Made by a program: the position numbers and the translations under genes. A stretch of DNA of 48,535 nt from Nitrosomonadaceae bacterium. GTDB lineage: Bacteria; Pseudomonadota; Gammaproteobacteria; Burkholderiales; Nitrosomonadaceae. Location of the stretch: positions 1 to 48,535 of the forward strand of contig BJGV01000012.1 in the NCBI GenBank assembly GCA_014190895.1. The letters run 5' to 3'. This document shows, in pieces, positions 34,527-43,667 of the stretch. Under the pieces are notes generated by a model. That model was given only the letters and a program-made list of their open reading frames with translations. It was not told the DNA's origin and made no database searches. Within the stretch, counting starts at the first letter, position 1; every line of letters begins with the position of its first letter.

Positions 34527-35084
34527 ATTAAGATAATTACTTTCTGTTTCATGTTTTTTTTTATTTCCGTCTGTCAGGCAGAGCCGCAGTCTATGCCAAC
34601 GGTAACTGCGCTAGATTTACAACGTTACAATGGAAAGTGGTATGAAATAGCAAGATTGCCTATGTGGTTTGAAAGACACTGCATTGGAGATATTTCAGCT
34701 ACTTATACGTTGCAGCCTGACCAGACTGTTGACGTTAAGAACACCTGCAGAACTCTAGATGGGATGAGTTCAGCGCAAGGCGTCGCTGTGTTACCTGATT
34801 CACAATATCCCGGTCGACTACGTGTAAGGTTTGCTCCGGCTTGGCTGTCATTTCTGTCATTTGTATGGGGAGATTACTGGGTCATTGATCTTGCGACAGA
34901 CTATAGTTGGGTCTTAGTCGGAGCACCAAGTCGCAATTATTTATGGATACTTTCACGTACGCAAACCCTAGATGAAGTGACGATAGGGCGCCTAAAAGAC
35001 AAGAGTCGATTACTGGGTTTTGCTGTTGAAAATATGATTGATATACAAAATATATCCAACGAAGAAAGTGCTATAAGAAAATAG
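34527..35084 (+). CDS. Lipocalin family protein (Blc-like); apparent ATT start
   Basis: A lipocalin of the bacterial Blc type, which binds and may carry lipids at the outer membrane. Motifs: RYNGKWYEIARLPMWFER, the YTLQPD strand, GDYWVIDLATDYSWVLVGAPSRNYLWILSRT. The first ATG is at 34551 and would give the stub MFFFISVCQA, too short and uncharged for a signal peptide. The open frame extends upstream, and ATT at 34527 gives (M)KIITFCFMFFFISVCQA, a good signal with a lysine, placed nine bases after GAGGGGG (34511-34517). No ATG, GTG or TTG occurs there. An ATT start is known from infC and pcnB. No clear lipobox is seen, so this is probably a secreted periplasmic form. Confidence 0.72.
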   Translation: MKIITFCFMFFFISVCQAEPQSMPTVTALDLQRYNGKWYEIARLPMWFERHCIGDISATYTLQPDQTVDVKNTCRTLDGMSSAQGVAVLPDSQYPGRLRVRFAPAWLSFLSFVWGDYWVIDLATDYSWVLVGAPSRNYLWILSRTQTLDEVTIGRLKDKSRLLGFAVENMIDIQNISNEESAIRK

Positions 35085-35140
35085 GGAAAGATAAACAATT
35101 CAATATTCAGCACGGTGTAATTAATCGTCATGAAAAAAAT

Positions 35141-35165
35141 AAGGGCTGATATTTAATCAGCCCTT
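35141..35165 (-). terminator. Rho-independent terminator of the porin gene, probably bidirectional
   Basis: aagggctgat (35141-35150) and atcagccctt (35156-35165) form a perfect 10-bp stem with a five-base loop. On the minus strand a run of seven T follows it (complement of the A-run at 35134-35140), 35 bp beyond the stop codon of the porin gene. It may also stop transcripts from the converging lipocalin gene. Confidence 0.9.
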
Positions 35166-35200
35166 AAGTTACTTTGTATTTTCACCCGCTCGATATATCT

Positions 35201-36811
35201 TTAGAAACGGAAGTTATATTGAACGTAGAAGAGATCTGGGCTAACGCCTGGTTTGGTTGCCTTTAAGAAATCACCCGCAAACAATTTTGAGTAACCAACG
35301 AGGACATCTTGATGTCGGTCAATGTGAATATTTAAACGGACATCAATTTCATCGCCTACATTAGTACCCGATCGGCCAGTAGCATCCCTTGCAGTGGCAA
35401 CACCTGCCGCGTTGTATAAGAAATCATACCTATTTGCTAAATAGAATTTGTGGTACTGGGTGGTAAATGTGGCCCAAGGTTGAGGGTGAAGAGCAAGCTG
35501 AACATTGAAGTCATGAATGTTTTGTCTACCTACCCGATCTATCCAACCCAAGTAATAATTTCCGAATGGAAAGAGTTGATTAAATGTACCCCGAGTATTG
35601 CCATTATTATTTCCACCAGAAGCAAAATCATGACGGAGCCAAATCTGCGGATTCATTGGCAGGTCTGCAAAATGATAGCCTAGACCCGAGGCCACCGCAT
35701 AAGCGGAGATATCTTGGGCTTGATATTTCCCAAACTGATACATACCCTCTAATTCAAACAGAACACGCTTGTGATCGCCAATGTAGCGACTACCTATGGT
35801 ATGTATAATGGAGTCAACGGCTACGGTAGTTAACGGTTTATTAGGGTTCTTATTATTATCCAAGGTCAAAAAATAGAGATCAGCAGCATGTCCCTTTTGT
35901 GGTTTGTAAGTTCCCCACACACCCATGAAGTTACGTTTTTCATCCCACTGATCAAGTTTATCTACTTCCATGGCCATCGGTTTTACATAGAAAGCGTCTA
36001 AATTAAATTTATCGGCGTGCCAAAAAGTTTTAACCCCTTGAAAGGTGCGTCTTGTATTAGCCCAATCAAGCGAGGAAATGAGTCTTTGTGAACCGTAAGT
36101 CAGTTCTTGTCGACCAACGCGAACATATGCGGGGGCATTAGCGACATTTGCTAATTTAACATCCATAAATATATTCAGAAGTTCAGTATGGTTTTGATCA
36201 TTAACTCCTGGCGTCACAGATTGACCCATCGTACGAGCATCTAAGAATTCGGCAAAAAGTCGGACTCGATCTTGAAACCAAAGGTCAGCATGAAATCTGG
36301 TTCTTACCAAATTAAAATTATTCTGTTTACCCGCTACAAGAGCGTTATCTGACGCCCTCGTGTTTCGATACCAAAATTGACCTCCAAAAGACAATAAAAA
36401 ATCATCGCCAATATGAATACGCTTAAGAGGATCAAAAATATCCTTTTCGTGGTTCGGGTTTTCTAAATAACGAAAATCTATATCAAATGCAGGTGTAGTT
36501 TGGAGCGCGTATGGCGCGTACGGGGAGACGGGCGGAGCTTTGCGTTCATTCCCTGTAATTAAATCTAAAACAGAATAGTAGCCAGGTCCTGAAGGGGGAA
36601 TTAAAAATAACCCTGGACGAGGTGAAGCAGCGACTGGAGGCACTTTTTTCCAGTCAAATTTATTCGTGGTTTCTGTGGAATCTTTGGTCGTTAACACTTC
36701 CACTGGCGGATCTGCTGCGGGAGTAAGAGGGGGTGCAGCAAAAACGGGCAATGTAAAACCTAAAATCCCTACACCTAATATCTTTGGTAACCAGCATCGA
36801 TTCAGAGTCAT
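35201..36811 (-). CDS. Outer-membrane porin, alginate export family
   Basis: A 536-residue outer-membrane beta-barrel of the alginate-export (AlgE-like) family. The signal peptide ends in LPVFA before APPL. A proline-rich stretch follows, then a long series of alternating strands with aromatic girdles (for example GDDFLLSFGGQFWYRNTRASDN, NLVRTRFHADLWFQDRVRLFAEFLDART). The C-terminus YVQYNFRF ends in Phe, the normal BAM recognition signal. No alginate synthesis genes are near; in many betaproteobacteria such porins serve general diffusion, so alginate should not be inferred. Five ATT units lie 16-30 bp before the start codon. Confidence 0.82.
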   Translation of the reverse strand: MTLNRCWLPKILGVGILGFTLPVFAAPPLTPAADPPVEVLTTKDSTETTNKFDWKKVPPVAASPRPGLFLIPPSGPGYYSVLDLITGNERKAPPVSPYAPYALQTTPAFDIDFRYLENPNHEKDIFDPLKRIHIGDDFLLSFGGQFWYRNTRASDNALVAGKQNNFNLVRTRFHADLWFQDRVRLFAEFLDARTMGQSVTPGVNDQNHTELLNIFMDVKLANVANAPAYVRVGRQELTYGSQRLISSLDWANTRRTFQGVKTFWHADKFNLDAFYVKPMAMEVDKLDQWDEKRNFMGVWGTYKPQKGHAADLYFLTLDNNKNPNKPLTTVAVDSIIHTIGSRYIGDHKRVLFELEGMYQFGKYQAQDISAYAVASGLGYHFADLPMNPQIWLRHDFASGGNNNGNTRGTFNQLFPFGNYYLGWIDRVGRQNIHDFNVQLALHPQPWATFTTQYHKFYLANRYDFLYNAAGVATARDATGRSGTNVGDEIDVRLNIHIDRHQDVLVGYSKLFAGDFLKATKPGVSPDLFYVQYNFRF

Positions 36812-36826
36812 TTTTTGTGTTCTTCT

Positions 36827-36841
36827 ATTATTATTATTATT
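36827..36841. repeat. (ATT)5 microsatellite in the porin leader
   Basis: Five exact ATT units, AAT on the transcribed strand, lie 16-30 bp upstream of the porin start codon, with ttt and further A/T around. A change in unit number would alter the spacing between promoter and ribosome-binding site without shifting a frame. The remainder of the 262-bp gap to the next gene holds nothing else that I recognise. Confidence 0.5.
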
Positions 36842-37073
36842 AAAGAGTGGAGGTTGAAATTAAAGATACTGCAGAACTTATTCATAGAAAATGATTGTAA
36901 AAAAAGGCTAATCAATAAAAAAATAGCTCGTAATTGTCACACATAAAGTAAACAAGGTCAATTGAGTATTAATCTTCATAGTATGATACAAGTCTTTAAT
37001 AAGATTCTGTGACTATCATTATTTAAGAGCTCAACCTATCTTCGCCTACCTGTAACCTACCTGATAATTGCTC

Positions 37074-38696
37074 ATGCTGCGTTTAACTGAAATCAAGGTT
37101 CCTTTGAATCATGTCAAATATGACCTTGAGGTTGCTATTCTTGAGCGAATCGGAGTAGTCGCAGATGAACTTGTCAATTTTTCGATTATGCGCCGTAGTT
37201 ACGATGCCAGGAAACAAGGACAGATCTTCTTTATCTACACTTTAGATGTTGAGTTGCGAAGTAAAGCAAAAGAAATCGCCATACTGGAAAAATTAGTTAA
37301 TAACGGCAACATTTTACTTGCACCGGATAGCAGTTATTATTTTGTTACACAGGCACAACAAGATCAGAAACCACGAGTGCGGCCAGTGATAATCGGCTCT
37401 GGCCCATGCGGCTTATTTGCTGGATTAATTTTAGCACAAATGGGGTTTAATCCGATCATATTGGAACGCGGTAAAACCGTGCGTGAACGTACGAGAGACA
37501 CATTTAGTCTGTGGAGAAACGGGCAACTTAATCCAGAATCTAATGCCCAATTTGGTGAGGGTGGTGCAGGCACATTCTCTGATGGCAAACTGTATAGTCA
37601 GATTAAAGACCCGAAACATTACGGTCGAAAAGTTCTAACAGAGTTTATAAAAGCCGGGGCTTCACCTGAAATTCTTTATGTTAGTAAACCCCATATCGGC
37701 ACATTTAGATTGGTCGGAATTTTAGAGAAAATTCGTGAGACCATTCTATCATTTGGCGGTGAATTTCATTTTCAAAGTCGAGTAGATAGTATCGAAATTA
37801 AAAAGAATCGAGTATGTGGCGTCAAACTTACTACCGGTGAATTTATTACAACCGATCACGTGATACTGGCCATTGGCCATAGTGCACGCGACACTTTTCA
37901 GATGCTCTATGACCAAGGGATCTATATTGAAGCAAAATCATTCTCTGTTGGTTTTCGCATTGAGCATCCGCAGTCACTGATAGATCATTGTCGTTTCGGT
38001 AATAATGCTGGTAATCCATTATTGGGAGCAGCTGACTATAAAATGGTGCATCACTGTTCTAATGGACGCTCCGTCTACAGTTTCTGCATGTGTCCAGGAG
38101 GCACAGTGGTGGCGGCAACCTCAGAATTAGGGAGGGTTGTGACTAATGGCATGAGTCAATACTCGAGAAACGAACGTAACGCTAATGGCGGCATTGTTGT
38201 GGGTATTACACCAGGTGATTATCCGAATCATCCTCTTGGAGGCATTGTTTTCCAACGCCATTGGGAAGGGCGTGCATTTAAGTTAGGCGGTGAGAATTAC
38301 AAAGCTCCCGGACAATTGGTTGGTGATTTTTTAATCGGCAAAACATCCACTGCACTAGGTACAGTAAAACCATCTTACATGCCAGGAGTACATTTATCCG
38401 ACCTAAATACCTCTCTGCCCGAGTACGCTGTCAATGCAATACGGGAGTCCTTGCCCATCTTTGATAAACAAATGAAGGGTTTTGCTATGCATGACGCTGT
38501 GTTAACCGGTGTTGAAACACGCACGTCCTCTCCAATTCGCATTAAACGAAATGCAAATTACTGCAGTATAAATACTGTGGGTCTCTATCCTGCTGGCGAG
38601 GGTGCAGGCTACGCTGGCGGGATTCTTTCTGCCGCCATAGACGGCATTAAAGTTGCAGAAGCGGTAGCTTTAAATATTAACAAAGGAATAAATTGA
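37074..38696 (+). CDS. NAD(P)/FAD-dependent dehydrogenase of the COG2509 group
   Basis: A 540-residue flavoprotein of unknown reaction. The N-terminal 100 residues form a small domain (MLRLTEIKVPLNHVKYDLEVAILERIG, SYDARKQGQIFFIYTLDVEL). The FAD fold follows with VRPVIIGSGPCGLFAGLILAQMG and NAQFGEGGAGTFSDGKLYSQIKDP, and the C-terminal ATG-like motif is GLYPAGEGAGYAGGILSAAIDGI. This is the COG2509 group, widespread and uncharacterised. TTG at 37068 also opens the frame; ATG 37074 is chosen because it gives the family start MLRLTEIK. It precedes tmk by about 130 bp; whether they are co-transcribed is unclear. Confidence 0.87.
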   Translation: MLRLTEIKVPLNHVKYDLEVAILERIGVVADELVNFSIMRRSYDARKQGQIFFIYTLDVELRSKAKEIAILEKLVNNGNILLAPDSSYYFVTQAQQDQKPRVRPVIIGSGPCGLFAGLILAQMGFNPIILERGKTVRERTRDTFSLWRNGQLNPESNAQFGEGGAGTFSDGKLYSQIKDPKHYGRKVLTEFIKAGASPEILYVSKPHIGTFRLVGILEKIRETILSFGGEFHFQSRVDSIEIKKNRVCGVKLTTGEFITTDHVILAIGHSARDTFQMLYDQGIYIEAKSFSVGFRIEHPQSLIDHCRFGNNAGNPLLGAADYKMVHHCSNGRSVYSFCMCPGGTVVAATSELGRVVTNGMSQYSRNERNANGGIVVGITPGDYPNHPLGGIVFQRHWEGRAFKLGGENYKAPGQLVGDFLIGKTSTALGTVKPSYMPGVHLSDLNTSLPEYAVNAIRESLPIFDKQMKGFAMHDAVLTGVETRTSSPIRIKRNANYCSINTVGLYPAGEGAGYAGGILSAAIDGIKVAEAVALNINKGIN

Positions 38697-38830
38697 CGCT
38701 GTAGCATAAAAAATTTAAGATCATTTTCCTTTTTAAGGTAGGGTTTTCTGCACTTATCCCCAGCAAAAACTGTCGTTATTTGTAGCTATCAGATAAACTA
38801 CACACAAGAAAATTAATTTCCTCAGAATCG

Positions 38831-39472
38831 ATGATCTTAGAAGCGACCCAAGGTAAGTTTATTACTCTCGAAGGCATAGATGGTGCTGGTAAAAGTACTC
38901 ATATTGCTTGGTTGGAAGGCATTTTGCGGGACAAGGGTCAGAACGTAGTGGTGACGCGCGAACCAGGCGGAACTCCTTTAGGCGAGAAATTGCGCACTCT
39001 TCTACTTAATGCTGGCCAAACAATGCACTCGGAAACTGAAGCGTTGTTGATGTTTGCGGCAAGACGAGAGCACCTAGATAAATTAATATTACCCGCCTTG
39101 AGTCGTGGTGATTGGGTAATTTCTGATCGCTTTACTGATGCAAGCTTTGCCTATCAAGGCGGAGGAAGGGGACTGACTGCAAATAAAATCCACCAATTAG
39201 AGGAATGGATACAAGGAGACTTCCAGCCCGATCTTACGTTCTATTTTGATATTACGGTTGAATTAGGGAGAGAAAGACTGGGTAATCGTATTGGAGACAT
39301 GAAATTAGCAGATCGATTCGAGTTGGAGCAAGACGCTTTTTTTCGCAGGGTGCGGACAGCTTATTTAGAGAGGGCAAGTAAATTTCCCCATAGAATACAC
39401 TTAGTCGACTCCAGTCAGCCCATAGAAAAAGTTAAACTATCACTTTATGATAAGTTACTATCAATTTGTTAA
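38831..39472 (+). CDS. tmk: Thymidylate kinase
   Basis: A 213-residue kinase that makes dTDP from dTMP. The P-loop is [11 protein letters not shown] (G15-T23). [14 protein letters not shown] carries the conserved DR/RE-x-GG arginine region, and [18 protein letters not shown] the next motif; the LID region is [14 protein letters not shown]. Length is standard. The stop codon overlaps the start of holB in TAATG, so translation is coupled, as is common for tmk-holB. Confidence 0.96.
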   Translation: MILEATQGKFITLEGIDGAGKSTHIAWLEGILRDKGQNVVVTREPGGTPLGEKLRTLLLNAGQTMHSETEALLMFAARREHLDKLILPALSRGDWVISDRFTDASFAYQGGGRGLTANKIHQLEEWIQGDFQPDLTFYFDITVELGRERLGNRIGDMKLADRFELEQDAFFRRVRTAYLERASKFPHRIHLVDSSQPIEKVKLSLYDKLLSIC

Positions 39473-40554
39473 TGAATAATATTTATCCATGGCAACATGA
39501 AATATGGAAAACGCTAACTCAAGACAGCGCTCTTAGAAGTCATGCGTTATTGTTAAAGGGAAGAGAGGGGACTGGTAAATTTGTGTTTGCCCTTAGCTTG
39601 GCAAAATTTCTGCTATGCGAAAAACCAGTCGCCAGTAATGAAGCATGTAATGAGTGTCAAAGTTGTCACTGGTTTGAGCAAAATGGACATCCGGATTTTT
39701 GTTTAATCGAACCAGAAGCGCTTTCAAGATCCTTCGATGACTCTACAACAGATGGACCGATCGATGTCCAAATTAATGTTGAATTGGAATCCAGTAATGC
39801 AAAATCTAAAAAAAAACCAAGCAAGCAAATTGGCATAGCTCAGATTCGTGCACTGGCCGATTTAGTTAATATGTCTAGTTATCGAGATGGTTATAAGATT
39901 ATTTTGATTCATCCGGCAGAGGCAATGAATATTGCAGCTGCCAATGCATTGCTTAAAAGCCTAGAAGAACCGTCTCCAAAAACATTATTTCTTTTGGTCG
40001 CCCATTGCTCACAACTTCTGACGGCCACTATACGCAGTCGCTGCCAACAGATTACTATGCCTCTAGCCGAGCTCACTGTGGCTACATCTTGGCTCAAACA
40101 ACAGGGCATCAAAGATCCAGAGAACAACCTTGCTCTAGCTGGTTACGCACCATTAACAGCGCTGAAACTCAATAATAGTGACGATGATTATTTCAATCAA
40201 CATCAAATTTTTATTCGTCATATTGGCACACCTAGTACCTTTAATCCCCTAATGTTAGCAGAAGAAATGCAGAAATTAGATGCATCAACAACTATAAACT
40301 GGCTGCAAAAATGGTGTTATGATTTAACGAGTTTTCGTGCTACTGGAAAAATTCGTTATCACTTATCTATGCTTGCCACCATCAAATCGCTGGTATCTGA
40401 AATTGATCTGCGTAAACTTGTTACCTATTCACGTAGTTTGATCGCAACCCAGCGATTGTCAAAACACCCGCTCAATGCACGTTTATTTTTAGAAGAGGCG
40501 CTAATCTCATATGCAATGATGATCGCCCGATCCCCTGATAAACGTGCTGAGTAG
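39472..40554 (+). CDS. holB: DNA polymerase III subunit delta prime
   Basis: A 360-residue AAA+ subunit of the clamp-loader complex. A P-loop-like GREGTGK is at residues 30-36, and a four-cysteine zinc site follows at C49, C59, C62 and C65 (NECQSC). The segment ANALLKSLEEPSPKTLFLLVAHCSQLLTATIRSRCQ contains the sensor and SRC motif of the clamp-loader family. The start ATG 39472 overlaps the tmk stop codon; a TTG at 39466 is also in frame but inside tmk. About 70 residues around 86-115 form a charged insertion (SNAKSKKKPSKQ). Confidence 0.93.
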   Translation: MNNIYPWQHEIWKTLTQDSALRSHALLLKGREGTGKFVFALSLAKFLLCEKPVASNEACNECQSCHWFEQNGHPDFCLIEPEALSRSFDDSTTDGPIDVQINVELESSNAKSKKKPSKQIGIAQIRALADLVNMSSYRDGYKIILIHPAEAMNIAAANALLKSLEEPSPKTLFLLVAHCSQLLTATIRSRCQQITMPLAELTVATSWLKQQGIKDPENNLALAGYAPLTALKLNNSDDDYFNQHQIFIRHIGTPSTFNPLMLAEEMQKLDASTTINWLQKWCYDLTSFRATGKIRYHLSMLATIKSLVSEIDLRKLVTYSRSLIATQRLSKHPLNARLFLEEALISYAMMIARSPDKRAE

Positions 40555-40600
40555 GAGAATAGATTTGGCACCCTGCTTATAATTTTTAATGGATAGATCC

Positions 40601-41404
40601 ATGTTCGTTGACTCCCACTGCCACTTAAACTTTCCTGATTTGGCTATCAATATTGAAGAATTGCTTGCTAATATGCGTAATAACGAGATCAGTCACGCCC
40701 TGTGTGTGAGCGTTAATCTGCAGGACTTTCCACAGGTACTGGCGCTAGCTGAGAATAATTCCAATCTCTTTGCTTCAGTGGGGGTCCATCCCGATTATGA
40801 AAATCTGACAGAGCCACAGGCAACAGAACTCGCAACCTTGGCCCGTCACCCTAAAATCGTTGCAATTGGGGAAACTGGGCTAGATTATTTCAGGTTAAAG
40901 GGAGATTTAGAGTGGCAAAGGGATCGTTTCCGTCAACACATTCGAGCTGCGCGGCTATGTAACAAACCATTAATTATTCATACTCGAGAGGCAGCAGCAG
41001 ATACGTTGCGCATCATGCTAGAGGAGGGCGCTGACAGAGTGGGCGGGGTAATGCATTGCTTTACCGAGAGCTGGGAGGTAGCCCAACAAGCGATGGAAAT
41101 GAATTTTTATATTTCTTTCTCTGGTATTGTCACCTTTAAGAAGGCTTTTGATCTCAGAGAAACTGCCAAAAAAATCCCGATAGACAGGATGCTGATAGAA
41201 ACTGACTCGCCTTATCTTGCCCCAGTGCCTCATCGTGGCAAGATTAATCAACCCGCTTTTGTTAAGCATGTTGCAGAAGAAATCGCCGCACTAAGGGGCA
41301 TCAGTGTTGATGAGGTAGGTAATGCAACTACACGTAATTTTTTCAAATTATTCAATATACCAGAAGCACCTAATATTTTGAAATCAGCGCGAGAGAGTGC
41401 ATAA
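40601..41404 (+). CDS. tatD: TatD family metal-dependent hydrolase
   Basis: A 267-residue TIM-barrel hydrolase of the TatD/YcfH family, magnesium-dependent DNases. The start MFVDSHCHLNF provides the HxH metal ligands; GETGLDYF, PLIIHTREA and GVMHCFTES and the final ETDSPYLAPVPHRGK complete the metal site. ATG 40589 is also in frame, four codons earlier; 40601 gives the family start. It follows holB after a short gap. In many proteobacteria a pilZ gene lies between holB and tatD; here the space is about 45 bp and contains none. Confidence 0.92.
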   Translation: MFVDSHCHLNFPDLAINIEELLANMRNNEISHALCVSVNLQDFPQVLALAENNSNLFASVGVHPDYENLTEPQATELATLARHPKIVAIGETGLDYFRLKGDLEWQRDRFRQHIRAARLCNKPLIIHTREAAADTLRIMLEEGADRVGGVMHCFTESWEVAQQAMEMNFYISFSGIVTFKKAFDLRETAKKIPIDRMLIETDSPYLAPVPHRGKINQPAFVKHVAEEIAALRGISVDEVGNATTRNFFKLFNIPEAPNILKSARESA

Positions 41405-41550
41405 AAAACTTAGACTCAGAAAATGAAGAATTCTATTTTTTCATATTAATTATTAATCAATCACTTGATATTTATAAATTAAATAATTGATTTTAAATAT
41501 TAATAAAATATTACATTTCGTATTTTTTAACAGAATCTCTGAGGACTCAT

Positions 41551-41934
41551 ATGCCTACGATTGGACTTAATCATTACAATTTGCGTGCAGCACCAGAACT
41601 TCTCGCTGAACTTAAGGAGTTCTATTGCGAGGTGGTGGGTCTTGAGTTAGGTAAGAGAATGCCGGCTATGAGTTCGGGTTATTGGCTCTATGCTGGCGGG
41701 CAAGATATTCTTCATTTAAGCGAGGCAAAACAAGGGGAAATACGTCTCACCCACGTGGCTAGCACGTTTGATCATGTCGCTTTCACTTGTACCCAACGCT
41801 CGGAAATTGAATCGCGCCTGAAGAGTTACGGCATCCAATTTAAGACATCACATACCCCTTTAATCGGCAAAGTTCAGGTATTTTTTCAGGATCCGGCTGG
41901 TAATGGCGTGGAACTCAATTTTTCTGACGAGTAG
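41551..41934 (+). CDS. VOC superfamily protein 1 (glyoxalase-like)
   Basis: A 127-residue protein of the vicinal-oxygen-chelate fold. It begins MPTIGLNHYNLRAAPELLAELKEFYCEVVGLELGKRM, has a central DHVAFTC strand, and ends with QVFFQDPAGNGVELNF, the usual metal-ligand glutamate position. His 8, His 75 or so and the late Glu are likely ligands. GAGGA stands before the ATG at a good distance. It is followed by a short-chain dehydrogenase and another VOC protein at 42951. No specific substrate can be given. Confidence 0.85.
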   Translation: MPTIGLNHYNLRAAPELLAELKEFYCEVVGLELGKRMPAMSSGYWLYAGGQDILHLSEAKQGEIRLTHVASTFDHVAFTCTQRSEIESRLKSYGIQFKTSHTPLIGKVQVFFQDPAGNGVELNFSDE

Positions 41935-41998
41935 GGCTGACTACCGTTTAAACAAGGGAGTATATAAATTTTCAAACAATTTATAAACTTAAAAAATT

Positions 41999-42739
41999 AT
42001 GAAATTACTGCAGGGTAAAGTTGCTATTGTTACTGGTTCTTCGCGGGGAATAGGGGCTGAAATTGCACGTACATTAGCTGGAGCAGGTGCGAAGGTGATT
42101 ATTAATTATCTCACTAGGCAAAAAGAGGCTGAATTGACCCGAGATTTGATTAAGGCTGCAGGGGGTGAGGCTCTGGCGATACAGTCAGATGTCCGTAATT
42201 CCAGTGAAATTCATAAATTATTTGATGAAACCATTAAAAATTATGGTCAGGTGGATATCCTCATTAATAATGCCGGAGTGCTACTCTATAAAAAAATTGC
42301 CGATATCAGTGACGAGGAATTTGATCAGACTCTAAGTAGTAATGTTAAGGGGGTATTCTATGCGCTGCGTGAAGCCGCAATTCACCTAAGAAATGATGGG
42401 CGAGTTGTTACTTTATCTAGTACCGTCACGCGGATGTTGTTACCAAAATACGGTGCCTATGCTGCAAGTAAAGGAGCGGTTGAGCAAATGACAAGGGTCT
42501 TTGCTCGGGAAATGGGCGAGCGCGGCATCACAGCTAATATTGTTTCTCCTGGACCAGTGAATACGGAACTCTTTACCAGTGGCAAGAGTAAAGAAGATAT
42601 TAAGCGCATAGCGGCTATGTCCGTCCTAAACCGAGTTGGAGAGCCTAAAGATATATCTGAAGTAGTCCTTTTTTTAGTTAGCCCTGAGTCTGGGTGGATT
42701 ACTGGGCAGAATATTAGCGCTAGTGGAGGTATCGCTTAA
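41999..42739 (+). CDS. Short-chain dehydrogenase/reductase
   Basis: A 246-residue classical SDR. The cofactor motif is VTGSSRGIGAEIA (G13, G17, G19), followed by the NNAG motif (INNAGVL); the catalytic Ser is in LSSTVTR and Y154 and K158 form YAASK. The C-terminus has the substrate-loop and GQNISASGGIA ending common to 3-oxoacyl-ACP-reductase-like members. It lies 64 bp after one VOC gene and 211 bp before another. Because fabG would sit in a fatty-acid cluster, this is probably not the housekeeping FabG. Confidence 0.88.
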   Translation: MKLLQGKVAIVTGSSRGIGAEIARTLAGAGAKVIINYLTRQKEAELTRDLIKAAGGEALAIQSDVRNSSEIHKLFDETIKNYGQVDILINNAGVLLYKKIADISDEEFDQTLSSNVKGVFYALREAAIHLRNDGRVVTLSSTVTRMLLPKYGAYAASKGAVEQMTRVFAREMGERGITANIVSPGPVNTELFTSGKSKEDIKRIAAMSVLNRVGEPKDISEVVLFLVSPESGWITGQNISASGGIA

Positions 42740-42805
42740 AAATAAGATAACTGATCCAAATTCAATCCTTGCACTAGATAAAAATTTGTATTATGTATTT
42801 TTATC

Positions 42806-42834
42806 AAATACTTATTAAATTATTATAAGTATTT
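42806..42834. repeat. 10-bp inverted repeat after the SDR gene
   Basis: aaatacttat (42806-42815) and ataagtattt (42825-42834) are perfect complements with a nine-base A+T-rich loop. It lies about 65 bp after the dehydrogenase stop codon and ends in TTT, so it could be a weak terminator or an operator for the next gene. Confidence 0.35.
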
Positions 42835-42950
42835 ACATCAGTATTTTGGGTTTCGCTATCCTGCAGCAAAAAATAAATGAAATTAAGAAGTTATCTATAA
42901 ATCAAGATGATATCTATTCTTTTAAACTAATGATCTCTTTATATTAAACT

Positions 42951-43349
42951 ATGGAACAATTCGTTAGCTACATCACACTTGGTGTTAATGACATTGATAA
43001 TTCAAGGTATTTTTATGAAAATTGCCTGAATCTACCACGCGTCAAATCCCCTCCCGGTGTTAATTTTTTCTCTCTAGGACAAACACGATTAGCAATTTGG
43101 TCATGCGCAAGCCTAGCTACTGCTGGAGGTCTTACCCCCGATAGGAGTGGATTCCCTGGTTTCTGTCTTTCTCATAACGTGCATTCCCAACATGAAGTCG
43201 ATGATTTGTTATTTCGCGTCACATCTTTTGGGGCCAATGTCACCAAAGCAGCGCATCTTACCGATTGGGGTGGATACGCCGGTTATTTTACAGATCCCGA
43301 TGGATTTCTCTGGGAAATCGTCTACAACCCTAAATTTTCAAAGACATAG
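42951..43349 (+). CDS. VOC superfamily protein 2 (glyoxalase-like)
   Basis: A 132-residue VOC-fold protein, different from the one at 41551. It starts MEQFVSYITLGVNDIDNSRYFYENCLNLP, and ends with GYAGYFTDPDGFLWEIVYNP, the common DPDG-x-xWEI ending with a probable metal-ligand glutamate. The middle contains FCLSHNVHSQHEVDDLLFRV. The group (glyoxalase/bleomycin-resistance-like) covers many activities. The ribosome-binding site is weak. It is followed by a long intergenic region. Confidence 0.83.
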   Translation: MEQFVSYITLGVNDIDNSRYFYENCLNLPRVKSPPGVNFFSLGQTRLAIWSCASLATAGGLTPDRSGFPGFCLSHNVHSQHEVDDLLFRVTSFGANVTKAAHLTDWGGYAGYFTDPDGFLWEIVYNPKFSKT

Positions 43350-43667
43350 CCCATCCATCTAATTAATAGAGAAGAAGGCAAAACGGCGGTATATGGGCAA
43401 AAATAATTACTTTCTATTTGCGTATAATGTATATTATGTTAAATAGCAATATTCCAAATGAGCAGCGTGCTCAAAGCTACAGGTTTTTAATGACCCTACC
43501 CACCCTATACCAGTTGAGCCTTTGTCTGGGTTATTGTGAGTCAGTTTAAAAAGATTCTTATTGCGAATCGGATAACACTCGATGTATTCTCCGCGAAGTG
43601 ATAAAAAATTTAAAATACCGATTTTAACCACGAACCTGAATTGTTAATAACTACTGGAGAAAATACT
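43350..43667. other. Intergenic stretch before the NrfJ-like gene
   Basis: About 320 bp without a credible gene. TATAAT at 43423-43428 resembles a -10 element, but no matching -35 is seen. A small hairpin gagca-gcg-tgctc lies near 43459. A 65-codon minus-strand frame (43434-43631) has no ribosome-binding site and no recognisable motif, so I do not call it. An RNA gene cannot be excluded. Confidence 0.3.

Noticed and set aside
43434-43631. 65-codon minus-strand frame in the gap before the NrfJ-like gene
   Set aside because: No ribosome-binding site, no recognisable motif, and no operon neighbour; treated as chance.
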